Assembly (NCBI RefSeq): GCF_023715145.1
Contig: NZ_JAMBNP010000001.1
Coordinates: 62,001-126,000, forward strand
Source: Paenibacillus glycanilyticus
GTDB taxonomy: Bacteria; Bacillota; Bacilli; Paenibacillales; Paenibacillaceae
DNA length: 64,000 nucleotides
Direction of reading: 5' to 3'
A program made the translations under genes and the position numbers. Positions 1 through 8,792 of the stretch are shown in pieces. Numbering within the stretch: position 1 is the stretch's first letter; every line of letters starts with the position of its first letter. The notes under the pieces are model-generated. The model was not told where the DNA came from and ran no database searches. It saw only the letters and a list, made by a program, of their open reading frames with translations.

Positions 1-955
1 GGTCAGAGGCGATAACGTCCAGCTTGCCTTCGGCGAGCAGCCGCCACAGCCCTTCCTTCTGCTCCTTGCTTCGAAGCGGTGGCGCGCATTTGGCTGCAGG
101 GCCGATGCTCGCCATATCCTCATCGGTCAGAAGAAGATAATGCGGGCAGGTCTCTACCGTTACGGCAACGCCGCGTTTCTTCGCCCGATCGATCAGCTCA
201 ACCGCCTCTACGCTGCTGATATGGACAAAATGAACCTCGCAGTCCGTCTGCTCCGAGAACAGGATTGCTTTGTTCACGGCCTCCAGCTCGGCAATAACCG
301 GGCGGGAGGCCACAAATGCGCGGGCATCGGTTCGTCCCTCCTGAACCGCTTGTTCCGCCAGCCGGGAGGTGATCGCGTCGCTTTCCGCATGGAGGGCTAC
401 AAAGCCTCCTAATGCGGCAATCCGTTTCATTCCTTCATAGAGCGTCAAGTCGTCCACCTCGCGGAAGCGGCCTTCGCCTTCTCCGCCCGGATTGGACATA
501 AAGGCTTTGAAGCCGCGTACTCCAGCGGACGCCATCTTTTCCAGCTGATCCAGCTTGCCGGGAACGAGCCCTCCCCAGAAGGTATAGTCGACCGCCGAAT
601 GTCCCTCGGCCAGCTTTTCCTTCAGAGACAACGCTTCCGGCGTTACCGTAGGCGGATTGCCGTTAAGCGGCATATCCGCATAGGCGGTGCAGCCGCCGGC
701 AGCCAGAGCTGCCGAGCCCGTTGCGAAGCCTTCCCAATGGCCAAAGTTCGGCTCATTAAAGTGAACATGAATGTCGATCATGCCGGGAAGGACGTATTTG
801 CCTTCCGCATCCAGAACATCATCGGCCGCGCAATCGGCGAGCGATTCGGAGATGGCTGCGATTTTGCCGCCGATAATGCCAATATCCATGGAATAAGTGC
901 CATCCGGAAGAACAACCTTTCCGTTTCGGATCATGCGATCAAATACCTGGTTCAT
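1..955 (-). CDS. allB: allantoinase (3' part outside the window)
   Basis: Allantoinase hydrolyses allantoin to allantoate and acts in the cytosol after urate breakdown. The protein opens with an amidohydrolase fold: the metal-binding HVH motif lies at about residues 63-65 (IDIHVHFNEP), followed by a GFKAFMS segment holding the lysine expected to be carbamylated, then ALHAES and HFVHISS histidine motifs and the start of the catalytic ASD segment at the window edge. The C-terminal part is cut off by the window. The ATG at 955 has a GGAGAAGAGGAGG-type ribosome binding site and lies 18 bases after the hydroxyisourate hydrolase stop, so it is the last visible gene of the purine operon. Dihydropyrimidinase is the nearest alternative; the purine context and motif spacing favour allantoinase. 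Confidence 0.93.
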   Translation of the reverse strand, partial: MNQVFDRMIRNGKVVLPDGTYSMDIGIIGGKIAAISESLADCAADDVLDAEGKYVLPGMIDIHVHFNEPNFGHWEGFATGSAALAAGGCTAYADMPLNGNPPTVTPEALSLKEKLAEGHSAVDYTFWGGLVPGKLDQLEKMASAGVRGFKAFMSNPGGEGEGRFREVDDLTLYEGMKRIAALGGFVALHAESDAITSRLAEQAVQEGRTDARAFVASRPVIAELEAVNKAILFSEQTDCEVHFVHISSVEAVELIDRAKKRGVAVTVETCPHYLLLTDEDMASIGPAAKCAPPLRSKEQKEGLWRLLAEGKLDVIASD

Positions 956-973
956 TCTGCAGCCTCCTTCTCT

Positions 974-1354
974 TCAGCTTCCCCGGTAGGTGCTGTAGCC
1001 GCCGGGAGCGACCAGCAGCGGGATATGATAATGCGAGCTTGCATCCGCCGCGCAGAAACGAATCGGAATGCGGTCGAACACCAGTTCACCGCCTAGAATA
1101 TGGCGCCTTTTCTCATCCTGGAAGTACTCCCCCGCACAGAAAACAATCTCATAGACGGCGGCCAGCATCTCTTCGCCGCCAAGCAGCGGCGCATCCAGTC
1201 GTCCATCCGCATTGGTTATTGCCGTCCGCAAGAGGGTACGTCCTTCAGCTGAGCCTTCCGCAGATTCGATCAGCCAGAGCTCTACTTGCAGCCCTTCGGC
1301 GGGCTTGCCTAAAGATGTATCCAGCACATGGGTTGTAATGCGTCCTCCGCTCAT
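974..1354 (-). CDS. pucM: 5-hydroxyisourate hydrolase (transthyretin-like)
   Basis: The enzyme hydrolyses 5-hydroxyisourate, the product of uricase, to OHCU. The 126-residue product has the family signatures: an N-terminal ITTHVLD strand with the active-site histidine, an arginine/RIPIRF strand, a HYHIPLLVAP segment and the diagnostic C-terminal YRGS. The ATG at 1354 is chosen because GGAG lies about 10 bases upstream. A GTG at 1363, forming a GTGA overlap with the uricase stop, is a possible alternative that would add three residues. The gene follows uricase almost directly, matching the reaction order urate, hydroxyisourate, OHCU. Confidence 0.93.
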   Translation of the reverse strand: MSGGRITTHVLDTSLGKPAEGLQVELWLIESAEGSAEGRTLLRTAITNADGRLDAPLLGGEEMLAAVYEIVFCAGEYFQDEKRRHILGGELVFDRIPIRFCAADASSHYHIPLLVAPGGYSTYRGS

Positions 1355-1359
1355 AAGCT

Positions 1360-2319
1360 TCACTCTCCGTCCGATATCAGATCTTCCCGGGTCAACGTAA
1401 ACCCTTGGAAACCATATGGAGGGCGAGGCTCTGTATAGACGCCGGCCGGATCGGCTTCCGTATTGTCCACAATCGTCTCCCAAGTCCTGTTGTTCGACTC
1501 GAATCTCACTTCGGCCAGCTGCGGGAAGCGGGTAAGAATACGAAGTCCCACTTGATAGATTAAGAATTGAATGGATGGCGATTTCATTTCATGGAACACG
1601 TTATGGGTAATATCCCGGATTTGCTCCGCGGGAACATACCGGCCAAGCTCGGCATCAACCGCATCGTCAGCTTGATCGTACTTCCAGGTGATATCCAGGA
1701 AGATAAAAAGCGGTCGGTCGTAGCTCTCCGGCAATGTCGTATATTCGTCGCGGACAAATCCATAGAAGGAGCTTCCGCTTACCTTAATGAGCTGAAGATC
1801 GGTAATCGCGCATTCAAGCGACTCAATGACGGGAGCCCCGTCTTTCCGCCCCAGCTTCATCGACGCGCTGGCATGATCGTTATGCGATCGGCGGTAGACA
1901 AGCGGGCTTGGCTCCAGTCCTTCTTGGCCAGGCGAAGCTACCTCCAGCGTCTGGAACGGAATACGGTCCGCGCTCAGCTCGACGGCGTCAATATGCGGAT
2001 ATCTGTCCATGAACCTCTTGCTGATGAAGGAAAGCAGCCCTTCGGTTGTGCTGCCTTCGTAAGCGGCGGTATGGCGCAGAATAAAGTTTTTCATCGAGTC
2101 GGTTGCCACAACCAGGGAATTATCGCCTTCGGTAAACGAAGTCAGGAGCTGCTCGCTGCTTACGGCAAACGTTATATTATGGGCAAAGATGACATTGCTG
2201 TCACCGGTATAGGCGGATTCAGGAACTGCGGTTACGGATAACGGCTTCGCATACGTACGATAGGTGAGCACATCGCCTTTTCCATAATAAAGAGTGCGAC
2301 CGCTGCGGAGTTTAAGCAT
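1360..2319 (-). CDS. pucL: urate oxidase (uricase)
   Basis: Cofactor-free urate oxidase converts urate to 5-hydroxyisourate. The 319-residue protein shows the two tandem T-fold domains of the family, including a YGKGDVLTYRT opening, NSLVVATDSMKNF, and a C-terminal FLIYQVG...FPQLAEVRFESNNRTW block. The ATG at 2319 is preferred to an upstream TTG at 2328 because AAGGGA sits 9 bases before the ATG but directly abuts the TTG. In Bacillus subtilis, PucL is one chain with an N-terminal OHCU decarboxylase domain; here the two activities are separate adjacent genes. The stop is 6 bases from the hydrolase start. Confidence 0.95.
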   Translation of the reverse strand: MLKLRSGRTLYYGKGDVLTYRTYAKPLSVTAVPESAYTGDSNVIFAHNITFAVSSEQLLTSFTEGDNSLVVATDSMKNFILRHTAAYEGSTTEGLLSFISKRFMDRYPHIDAVELSADRIPFQTLEVASPGQEGLEPSPLVYRRSHNDHASASMKLGRKDGAPVIESLECAITDLQLIKVSGSSFYGFVRDEYTTLPESYDRPLFIFLDITWKYDQADDAVDAELGRYVPAEQIRDITHNVFHEMKSPSIQFLIYQVGLRILTRFPQLAEVRFESNNRTWETIVDNTEADPAGVYTEPRPPYGFQGFTLTREDLISDGE

Positions 2320-2334
2320 GAATACCAATCCCTT

Positions 2335-2835
2335 CTATTCCGTAATAAGGTCATGTAACCGAAATTTCGTAATGCGGGCGATCTGCCATAACGCTTCGTC
2401 CGCTTCTTCCTCCAGGCTGTTATCAATCCTTGCTTCCATCGCGGCTAAAATATCGGATTTATCCTTGCCGCGAACGGCGAGGATAAACGGAAAACCAAAC
2501 TTGCCGGTATATTCGCGGTTCCTTCTGGTGAACACCTCGAACTCCTCCGGCGTCAGCCTGTCGAGTCCCGCTCCCTTCTGCTCCAACGTTGAATACTCGC
2601 CGATCTTGATCCGCGTTGCCAGATCCGGATGCTCCCGGAATAACGCGATCTTTCTGTCCTCCGATGAATGAATCACTACCTTCACCATCGCGTCATGCAG
2701 CTCATCTGCCGTGCGGAAGGGCCTTGCGTCAAAGGCAAGCTCGGCAACCCAAGGCGAATGCTCGAAAATGGCGCCAAGAGCTTCGACGAACTGCTCCTTT
2801 GGCATCTCGTTAATCGTGGACAGATTCAGATTCAT
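2335..2835 (-). CDS. uraD: 2-oxo-4-hydroxy-4-carboxy-5-ureidoimidazoline (OHCU) decarboxylase
   Basis: OHCU decarboxylase makes S-allantoin in the last step of urate conversion. The 166-residue protein carries the family blocks FEHSPWVAE, the catalytic-region LFREHPDLA (with the conserved histidine), and FGFPFILAVRGK. It is a stand-alone version of the N-terminal domain found fused in B. subtilis PucL. Its start overlaps the end of the 2Fe-2S xanthine dehydrogenase subunit by 26 bases, and it ends 15 bases before the uricase ATG, so translation is probably coupled through the operon. Confidence 0.94.
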   Translation of the reverse strand: MNLNLSTINEMPKEQFVEALGAIFEHSPWVAELAFDARPFRTADELHDAMVKVVIHSSEDRKIALFREHPDLATRIKIGEYSTLEQKGAGLDRLTPEEFEVFTRRNREYTGKFGFPFILAVRGKDKSDILAAMEARIDNSLEEEADEALWQIARITKFRLHDLITE

Positions 2836-3337
2836 AGGCTTCCCTCCTCCACTCTATCGCTTTTTGTACGGCTCTCTTAATGCCCCCATAACCGGTGCAA
2901 CGGCATATATTGCCGGATAACGCTTCTTCGATCTCCGGCGGAGTCGGATCGGGATTATGATCCAGCAGCGCCTTCACCGATATAATCATCCCCGGCGTGC
3001 AATAGCCGCATTGGAAGCCGCCTTCCTCTAGAAAAGCACGCTGGATGGGATCCATTCCCCCGGCGGACACGCCTTCTATCGTTGTAATCGACTTGCCCGA
3101 GCATTGATAAGCCATGGTCAGACAGGAGTTGACCGGCACACCGTCGACCATCACCATGCATGCGCCGCATCTTCCGATATCGCAGGAACGCTTGGTCCCC
3201 GTCATCTCGAGGTCATCGCGCAGAATATGAAGCAGACGTTTGGCCGGCGGTACGTTCAAGCTGATCTCTTGACCGTTAAGCGTACAAGGAATCGAGCTCG
3301 TCTCAAGCCTGGATAAGGGCTTCATCGAATCTTTCAT
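2810..3337 (-). CDS. pucE: xanthine dehydrogenase, 2Fe-2S subunit
   Basis: This is the small iron-sulfur subunit that passes electrons between the molybdenum site and FAD. The 175-residue protein has the N-terminal plant-ferredoxin-like cluster (CDIGRCGAC followed by a fourth cysteine in NSCLTM) and the C-terminal all-helical cluster domain with CGYCTPG and GNICRCTGY. All eight cysteine ligands expected in this family are visible. It overlaps pucD by four bases upstream and the OHCU decarboxylase gene by 26 bases downstream, consistent with one co-translated enzyme complex. Confidence 0.95.
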   Translation of the reverse strand: MKDSMKPLSRLETSSIPCTLNGQEISLNVPPAKRLLHILRDDLEMTGTKRSCDIGRCGACMVMVDGVPVNSCLTMAYQCSGKSITTIEGVSAGGMDPIQRAFLEEGGFQCGYCTPGMIISVKALLDHNPDPTPPEIEEALSGNICRCTGYGGIKRAVQKAIEWRREAYESESVHD

Positions 3338-5646
3338 TCTCCGCTCACCGCCTTATCTAGTAATTGATCGATAGATTGTGCGAGCAGGAGCTCCGGATCA
3401 ATCGGGAGCTTTGTTACCCGCACGCCAACCGCATCGTAGATTGCCGCCGCAATAGCCGGTGCCAGCGTGACCGAACCCACCTCTCCTATGCCTCGCGGAC
3501 CATAAGTATCTTCTTCCGGCAGCTCTTCAATCGGATGGACGTCCATTGTTCCCCGATGCTCGGCTATGGTTGGGACCAGATACGTATCCAGGTTTTTCGT
3601 CAAATATTGCCCGCCGCTCATGACGGCGTCTTCCGTGAGCGCAAAGCCAAGCGCCATGCTGCTGCCGCCTTCAATCTGCCCGAGAAACCCTTGCGGATTA
3701 ATAACGGGTCCTGCGGCAACCGTGTGATATTGATGCAGAAGCCGAATCCGACCGGTTAATTGATTCACCTCTACCTTTACGGCAACCGCCGAGTACGTAT
3801 AAAGAAAATGGGCGCCTACCTTCTCGGTTGCCGAGGTCGGAAAGTGGAATTGGGTCGTGCTGGTGATCGGTTCGACGCAACCGGCCGCAAGCGCCGGATA
3901 GGTAATAAGGCACTCCGCTTCGGAGGAATCGGTATCTGCATCAATGGCATAGACTCCGCCTTCGCCGAACCGCAGCCGGCTTGCCGAAAGCTTCAAGATC
4001 TCTGCCGCTTTGCCGAGCACTGCCTCCTCGAACAACGGCCGAAGGTTCTGAAGCGACTTCCACATCATGCTTGTTGCTCGGGAAGCGGTTGTCGACCCGC
4101 TGTCCGGTACGACATCCGTATCGCCGATAATGATGCGGATATCCTGCGATGCGAAGCCGAACTGCTCAATCAGCATTTGCTCCAAGGAAGCGATAAGTCC
4201 TTGGCCGAATTCTTCATATCCGAATACCGCTTCGATTTTGCCGTCCGCGGCGAGCGTCAATCGCCCGCCTGCCGGATCGGGAATACCGAAGCCAAGCCCT
4301 GCGCCGTGCATCGTGAACGCCGCTCCAATACCGGTACGGATCCAAGGCTCGGCTTGCTCTTCCTCGGTTCTGCCCGGGTTGCCGCGCTCCTGCCATAAGG
4401 CGCTTGCCGTCATGGCGGCCGATACTTGCTTCGCGCCTTCTGTGAGAGCGATCGGATGGTCAAACGGGCCGGGATCATCGGATTTACGCATGTTGCGCAG
4501 CCTGAGCTCCCAAGGATCGATGCCGAGCTTTTCCGCCAGACGATCGAATTGTCCTTCCAGCGCGAATATCGCCTGATTGCCGCCAAAGCCCCGGAACTCG
4601 CCGGATAAGCCGTTATTGGTGTAGACCGAGAAGCCTTCCACATCGAGATTCTCATAGCGATACGGGCCAATCACATGTTCAACGGCAAAATTCAGTACTT
4701 CCGCTCCAAGCGTGGCGTAGGGACCCGTATCCGCGATAATCTTCGCTTGATGGGCAATCAGCTTGCCGTTCTCGTCAATGCCGGTCTTCATCGAAATCTT
4801 CATCGGATGCCGCTTTAGTCCCACGCGAACCGATTCCCATCTGGAATTATGAAGCTTCACCGGACGTTTGGTCGCCCGAGCCAGCAATGCTCCGTAGGGC
4901 TGAACGTTCAGCTCGTCTTTCCCTCCGAATGAACCGCCAATCGGACTGGATACGATCCGGATATCGCTTTGCGGTATCGCCAGAATGCGAGCCAGCTGCA
5001 TCCGGTCCATAAATCCGTGCTGTGTGGGCGAATAAACCGTCAGTCTTCCGTCATCACCAGGGATAAATAACCCGCCTTCGGTCTCCATGTACGTATGCAT
5101 CTGCCGCGGCGTATAATACGTTTCCTCCACGACATGCGCGCAGCTGTCGAAGCCGGCATCAACATCGCCGCGTTTGAATCCGTTCCGGTGGAGCAGATTG
5201 CCTTGCGGATGCAGCTTGGGAGCATCGTCCTCAAGCGCATATTCCGCATCCTCCACGACCTCGAGCAACTCGTAATCGACTTCAATTAACCGAAGAGCCT
5301 GCTCGGCAATTTCTATCGAGTCTGCCGCCACTGCCGCTACGGCGTCTCCAACATACCGTACGCGATCCTCGCATAGGACCGGCTGATCGGGATTGGCGAT
5401 ACCAAACCGGTTAAGACCCGGTACGTCTTTGTGGGTAATGACAGCGTGAACGCCGTCCATCGCCGCGGCTTGTTCCGTTCGTATGGCCGTGATCCGCGCA
5501 TGCGGATGAGGACTCCGCAATACGCGGCCAATAAGCATATCTGGAGCCGTCATATCGGTAAGATAAGCCAGCTTGCCGGTTACTTTGTCAGGCCCGTCTG
5601 GACGAACACGCCAGCGTGCCCCGCTTCCTTTCCGATTCAACAGCAT
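3334..5646 (-). CDS. pucD: xanthine dehydrogenase, molybdopterin-binding subunit
   Basis: This is the catalytic subunit that hydroxylates hypoxanthine and xanthine using the molybdenum cofactor. The 770-residue protein begins with the aldehyde oxidase/xanthine dehydrogenase a/b hammerhead domain (about 15-120). It continues with the Mo-pterin-binding domains: GGSFGGKDE near residue 240, EFRGFGGNQAIFALE near 350, and the C-terminal GPRGIGEVG block, which includes the glutamate position expected at the active site. It is close to family length. It is separated from pucC by a 167-base gap filled with a structured repeat, which is unusual for subunits of one complex. Substrate cannot be proved from sequence; the uricase context argues for xanthine. 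Confidence 0.93.
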   Translation of the reverse strand: MLLNRKGSGARWRVRPDGPDKVTGKLAYLTDMTAPDMLIGRVLRSPHPHARITAIRTEQAAAMDGVHAVITHKDVPGLNRFGIANPDQPVLCEDRVRYVGDAVAAVAADSIEIAEQALRLIEVDYELLEVVEDAEYALEDDAPKLHPQGNLLHRNGFKRGDVDAGFDSCAHVVEETYYTPRQMHTYMETEGGLFIPGDDGRLTVYSPTQHGFMDRMQLARILAIPQSDIRIVSSPIGGSFGGKDELNVQPYGALLARATKRPVKLHNSRWESVRVGLKRHPMKISMKTGIDENGKLIAHQAKIIADTGPYATLGAEVLNFAVEHVIGPYRYENLDVEGFSVYTNNGLSGEFRGFGGNQAIFALEGQFDRLAEKLGIDPWELRLRNMRKSDDPGPFDHPIALTEGAKQVSAAMTASALWQERGNPGRTEEEQAEPWIRTGIGAAFTMHGAGLGFGIPDPAGGRLTLAADGKIEAVFGYEEFGQGLIASLEQMLIEQFGFASQDIRIIIGDTDVVPDSGSTTASRATSMMWKSLQNLRPLFEEAVLGKAAEILKLSASRLRFGEGGVYAIDADTDSSEAECLITYPALAAGCVEPITSTTQFHFPTSATEKVGAHFLYTYSAVAVKVEVNQLTGRIRLLHQYHTVAAGPVINPQGFLGQIEGGSSMALGFALTEDAVMSGGQYLTKNLDTYLVPTIAEHRGTMDVHPIEELPEEDTYGPRGIGEVGSVTLAPAIAAAIYDAVGVRVTKLPIDPELLLAQSIDQLLDKAVSGE

Positions 5647-5676
5647 ATTTGACCACCCATCCTCTCTTTACCTTAA

Positions 5677-5819
5677 AAACGCGCTCTGCTGCCGAAGAAC
5701 AGCAGCAGCCGTTTCACCTCGAATTCTAAGATTTTTATAGGCTTCTCCCTATAATCAGACTTAGAATTCTCCGGAATGAAACGCGCTCTGCCGCCTGGGG
5801 ACGCAAAGCCGTTTCACCT
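5677..5819. repeat. composite repeat: two direct repeats flanking a long inverted repeat
   Basis: The gap between pucC and pucD is built of three parts. A 43-base unit (5677-5719) and a 41-base unit (5779-5819) are direct repeats sharing both ends, aaacgcgctctgc and gccgtttcacct, with different centres. Between them, 5721-5769 is an inverted repeat: outer arms GAATTCTAAG/CTTAGAATTC and inner arms TTATAGG/CCTATAA. The first unit also holds a small CTGCTG/CAGCAG hairpin. The right unit runs a few bases into the end of pucC. It resembles a REP- or MITE-like extragenic element, but that is inference from structure alone. Confidence 0.75.
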
Positions 5820-6707
5820 TACCGCTTTCCATAGTTCCGAAGCGATCAAATTCGCTGCCGCTTTCTTGCGATAGCTGACGGGTACAAAAGCGTCACCTTT
5901 AGGTTCATAGTGCTCAACAACAAGCGCGTAGACCTCGGTAATGGTTTTCTTATTGGCAATCTTGCCGGTCAGGAATTGTTCAACCAACTCCAACCGATGC
6001 GGAATCGTTTGACCGCCGCCAAGCGCAAGCCGCACATCGCTCAGCCGGTTGTCCGAATCGAGCTGTACGCTTAATGCCGCGGTTACTACTGATGGAGTAA
6101 AGGCGTCCCTTCTTCCGACTTTATGGTAAGCGACGAATCGCTTCGTATTCGAATCCAGGGCTGGTTGGGTCAGCTCGATGGCAATCAGCAGCCGTTCCCT
6201 CCACGCTGCATGAACGGCAGCGGTGGACAGCCATTCGGATAAAGATTCCTGCAGTCCATTCGAGCCGTCATGCCAATGCAATACGGGATCGTAGATGAGC
6301 AAGGCCGGCAGCGAATCTCCTACCAGGGATAGAACGTTGCCGCCGATTGTGGCCAAATTACGGATCGACGGGGCCGCAATACTGCGGGCCGCTTCGGTCA
6401 GAAGCGGGAAACTCGCATGTACCAGCGGACTGGTACGCAGATCCGACAGAGTTATCATCGCTCCTAAAGTGCCCGTTCCGCTCTCGCAATCGATATGAAT
6501 GCCATGCAGCTCTTCTATTTCCCCTACGTTAATGAGATGGTTCGGCATGGCCGCCAGCCCCGCTTCCCATTGTGTCCGCAGCAGCGTGCCTCCTGCGGTA
6601 TACACGCCTTCCGTACCAAGCGTTTGTTTCAGCTGCCAAGCCTCCGCAGCGGTTGCCGGATGCCAGACGAAAGGTGCTTCAGCTACTCCTTGTGCATTCG
6701 CAGCCAT
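5814..6707 (-). CDS. pucC: xanthine dehydrogenase, FAD-binding subunit
   Basis: This subunit binds FAD and hands electrons to NAD+. The 297-residue protein has the CO-dehydrogenase flavoprotein fold: an N-terminal FAD-binding half with YTAGGTLLRTQW and IRNLATIGGNVLS (pyrophosphate-binding motifs near residues 35-120), and a C-terminal domain of about 110 residues with HKVGRRDAFTPSVV and LALGG. The length is normal for the family. It starts 17 bases after nupQ ends, linking transport and oxidation in one transcript. The gene order C-D-E matches a three-subunit bacterial xanthine dehydrogenase. Confidence 0.93.
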   Translation of the reverse strand: MAANAQGVAEAPFVWHPATAAEAWQLKQTLGTEGVYTAGGTLLRTQWEAGLAAMPNHLINVGEIEELHGIHIDCESGTGTLGAMITLSDLRTSPLVHASFPLLTEAARSIAAPSIRNLATIGGNVLSLVGDSLPALLIYDPVLHWHDGSNGLQESLSEWLSTAAVHAAWRERLLIAIELTQPALDSNTKRFVAYHKVGRRDAFTPSVVTAALSVQLDSDNRLSDVRLALGGGQTIPHRLELVEQFLTGKIANKKTITEVYALVVEHYEPKGDAFVPVSYRKKAAANLIASELWKAVR

Positions 6708-6724
6708 TACGCCATCCCCTTTCG

Positions 6725-7654
6725 TTAAAATCGTTGTTCGCGAATATATGGTGTACCAAGCGATTCCGGTGATCCCGACGGCTTGTTGCGATTACGCCAG
6801 CCCAGGAACATGAGAACCAGAATGGTCACGATGTAAGGAATCATTTTCAGGAAGTAGGACGGAATCTCGCTGCCTATCAATTGAATGCGGAAGCCGATGG
6901 TATCCAAAGCGCCGAAGAAATAAGCACAGAATAACGCGCGGATCGGATTCCATCTTGCAAAAATGATAAGAGCTACGGCGATCCAGCCCCTGCCTGCCGT
7001 CATGCCTTCAATCCAGGTCGGCGAATACACCATAAGCAGATCCGCTCCGGCAAGGCCAATCAGCATCGAGCCGGCAATGATATAGCCGTAACGGAAGGTC
7101 TGAACACGAATGCCCATAACGTCAGCCGTTGGCGGGTTATCGCCAATTGCTCTCAGATGCAATCCCCATGACGTGCGATGAATGTATAAGTGCAAAACGA
7201 TAACAAGAATAAAGCTGAACCAGGTCAAAATATCAAGATGCGCGAATATTCCGCCAATTACGGGTACATCTTCAAGCCAATTTAGATTCACCTTCGGAAC
7301 GGCGCCTGCAACCGGCTGGCCGGTAATGCTTTTTCCAAGATAAGCGCTAAGCCCCGTCCCGAATAACGTTAGTGCCAAACCGCTGACAATCTGATTGGCC
7401 CTAAGCGTTACGCACATGAAAGCATGAACGACGCCAAGCACCGCGCTGATCGCGCATGCAGCCATCAAGGTAAGCGCCAGATTGCCGGTGTTCAGATAAG
7501 TCATACAGGCGATAACCGCCCCCATCAGCATGAGTCCCTCTGCACCAAGCTGAATAATGCCCGAACGTTCAATCAGAATGCCGCCTAGCGTTGCGAATAA
7601 GAGAGGCGTGCCGGAAGAGATGGCTGCTACTACGATTTGTACGAAGATATCCAT
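6725..7654 (-). CDS. nupQ: nucleoside ABC transporter permease (NupQ-like)
   Basis: The 309-residue protein is an integral membrane permease of the BPD_transp_2 family, with about eight to ten hydrophobic segments. Near the N-terminus it has the marker GGILIERSGIIQLGAEGLML, and later GIRVQTFRYGYIIAGSMLIG and the coupling region. It forms the import pore with the product of the next gene upstream. In B. subtilis the equivalent NupNOPQ system imports nucleosides. The position directly upstream of xanthine dehydrogenase suggests purine nucleoside or base uptake here; exact substrate is inference. Confidence 0.9.
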   Translation of the reverse strand: MDIFVQIVVAAISSGTPLLFATLGGILIERSGIIQLGAEGLMLMGAVIACMTYLNTGNLALTLMAACAISAVLGVVHAFMCVTLRANQIVSGLALTLFGTGLSAYLGKSITGQPVAGAVPKVNLNWLEDVPVIGGIFAHLDILTWFSFILVIVLHLYIHRTSWGLHLRAIGDNPPTADVMGIRVQTFRYGYIIAGSMLIGLAGADLLMVYSPTWIEGMTAGRGWIAVALIIFARWNPIRALFCAYFFGALDTIGFRIQLIGSEIPSYFLKMIPYIVTILVLMFLGWRNRNKPSGSPESLGTPYIREQRF

Positions 7655-7670
7655 GGTCTACCTCCCCCTT

Positions 7671-8792
7671 CTATCCGTTTCTCCGGATTCGGAATTTGCT
7701 GGCCATGCTGCCCGCGATCAGGAAGAACAGAATCGCCCCTTGAATCATCGATGAAATGGAGGAAGGAAGGCCAATGGTTTGAACGCTGAAGCCTCCGACA
7801 ATCAGTCCGCCAAACAGGAATGAGGAGATAACAAGACCCAGCGGGTTCAGCTTCGCAAGCCATGCGACGATTATCGCCGTGTACCCATAACCCGGGGAAA
7901 TCCCGTACATCAAGCGGTGGGTGACACCCGATACTTCCGCCATGCCAGTCAGACCGGCCATACCGCCGCTGATCAGCATAACAAGCAGAATATGACGGCT
8001 GATCTTGATCCCTGCGTTCTTCGCCGCTTCCGGGTTCGCGCCGATTAGACGGAGCTCATAACCCCAGCGGGTGTATTTCATCAGGAAGGCGTACAGCAGG
8101 ACTGCGATAATCGCGAACACGAGGCCAAGATGAAGCCTTGTATCGCCAAGCACCGGAAGCGACTGCGCCTCCGTGAATACCGGAGTACCCGGGAAATTAA
8201 AGCCCTTCGGATCCTTCCATGGACCAAAGACGAAGTAGTTCAAAGCGAGCAGTGCCACGTAATTGAGCATCAGGGATGAGATGAGCTCATTCACCTGGAA
8301 ATACGTGCGGGGAATGGCTGTTAACAGCCCCCAAATACCGCCGCCGATTATACTGAACACAAGCATGGCCGGGATCACCAAGTATGCGGGCATATTCGGA
8401 AAATATACCGTCACCGCCGTCGCGGCCATCGCTCCGGCGAGGAATTGCCCTTCCGCCCCGATGTTCCAGACCGAGATGCGGTAAGCAATCGCAACTCCGA
8501 TTCCGCATAAGAGAAGCGGAATAGATTTGACCAGCGTTTCGGTAATGCCGAACGTGGTGCCAAATGCCCCGGTAATCATTTTGGAATACACCGTGATCGG
8601 GTTCATGCCATTGGCTGCAATAAAGATGCCGCAGAAAACTAAAGCAAGCAGCACGGAGATGATCGTCATCCACCATGGACTTTCCTTCCTGGAAGGATCC
8701 ATTTCGATTCTCAAGGACAGCAGCTTGCTGCGGCGCGGCGTAATATCGGGTTGTTCGACGGCGATGGTGCTTTGAACCGGCTGCTTGCTCAT
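7671..8792 (-). CDS. nupP: nucleoside ABC transporter permease (NupP-like)
   Basis: This is the second, longer permease of the pair (373 residues). A hydrophilic N-terminus of about 35 residues precedes multiple membrane spans. The typical block RISVWNIGAEGQFLAGA near residue 105 matches the permease family of BMP-dependent importers. The start overlaps the stop of the ATPase gene in an ATGA arrangement at 8789-8792, pointing to translational coupling. It ends 16 bases before nupQ. Confidence 0.9.
   Translation of the reverse strand: MSKQPVQSTIAVEQPDITPRRSKLLSLRIEMDPSRKESPWWMTIISVLLALVFCGIFIAANGMNPITVYSKMITGAFGTTFGITETLVKSIPLLLCGIGVAIAYRISVWNIGAEGQFLAGAMAATAVTVYFPNMPAYLVIPAMLVFSIIGGGIWGLLTAIPRTYFQVNELISSLMLNYVALLALNYFVFGPWKDPKGFNFPGTPVFTEAQSLPVLGDTRLHLGLVFAIIAVLLYAFLMKYTRWGYELRLIGANPEAAKNAGIKISRHILLVMLISGGMAGLTGMAEVSGVTHRLMYGISPGYGYTAIIVAWLAKLNPLGLVISSFLFGGLIVGGFSVQTIGLPSSISSMIQGAILFFLIAGSMASKFRIRRNG

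Noticed and set aside
1567..2241. Plus-strand reading frame of 224 codons opposite uricase
   Set aside because: It is antisense to a clear uricase gene and has no recognisable motif.
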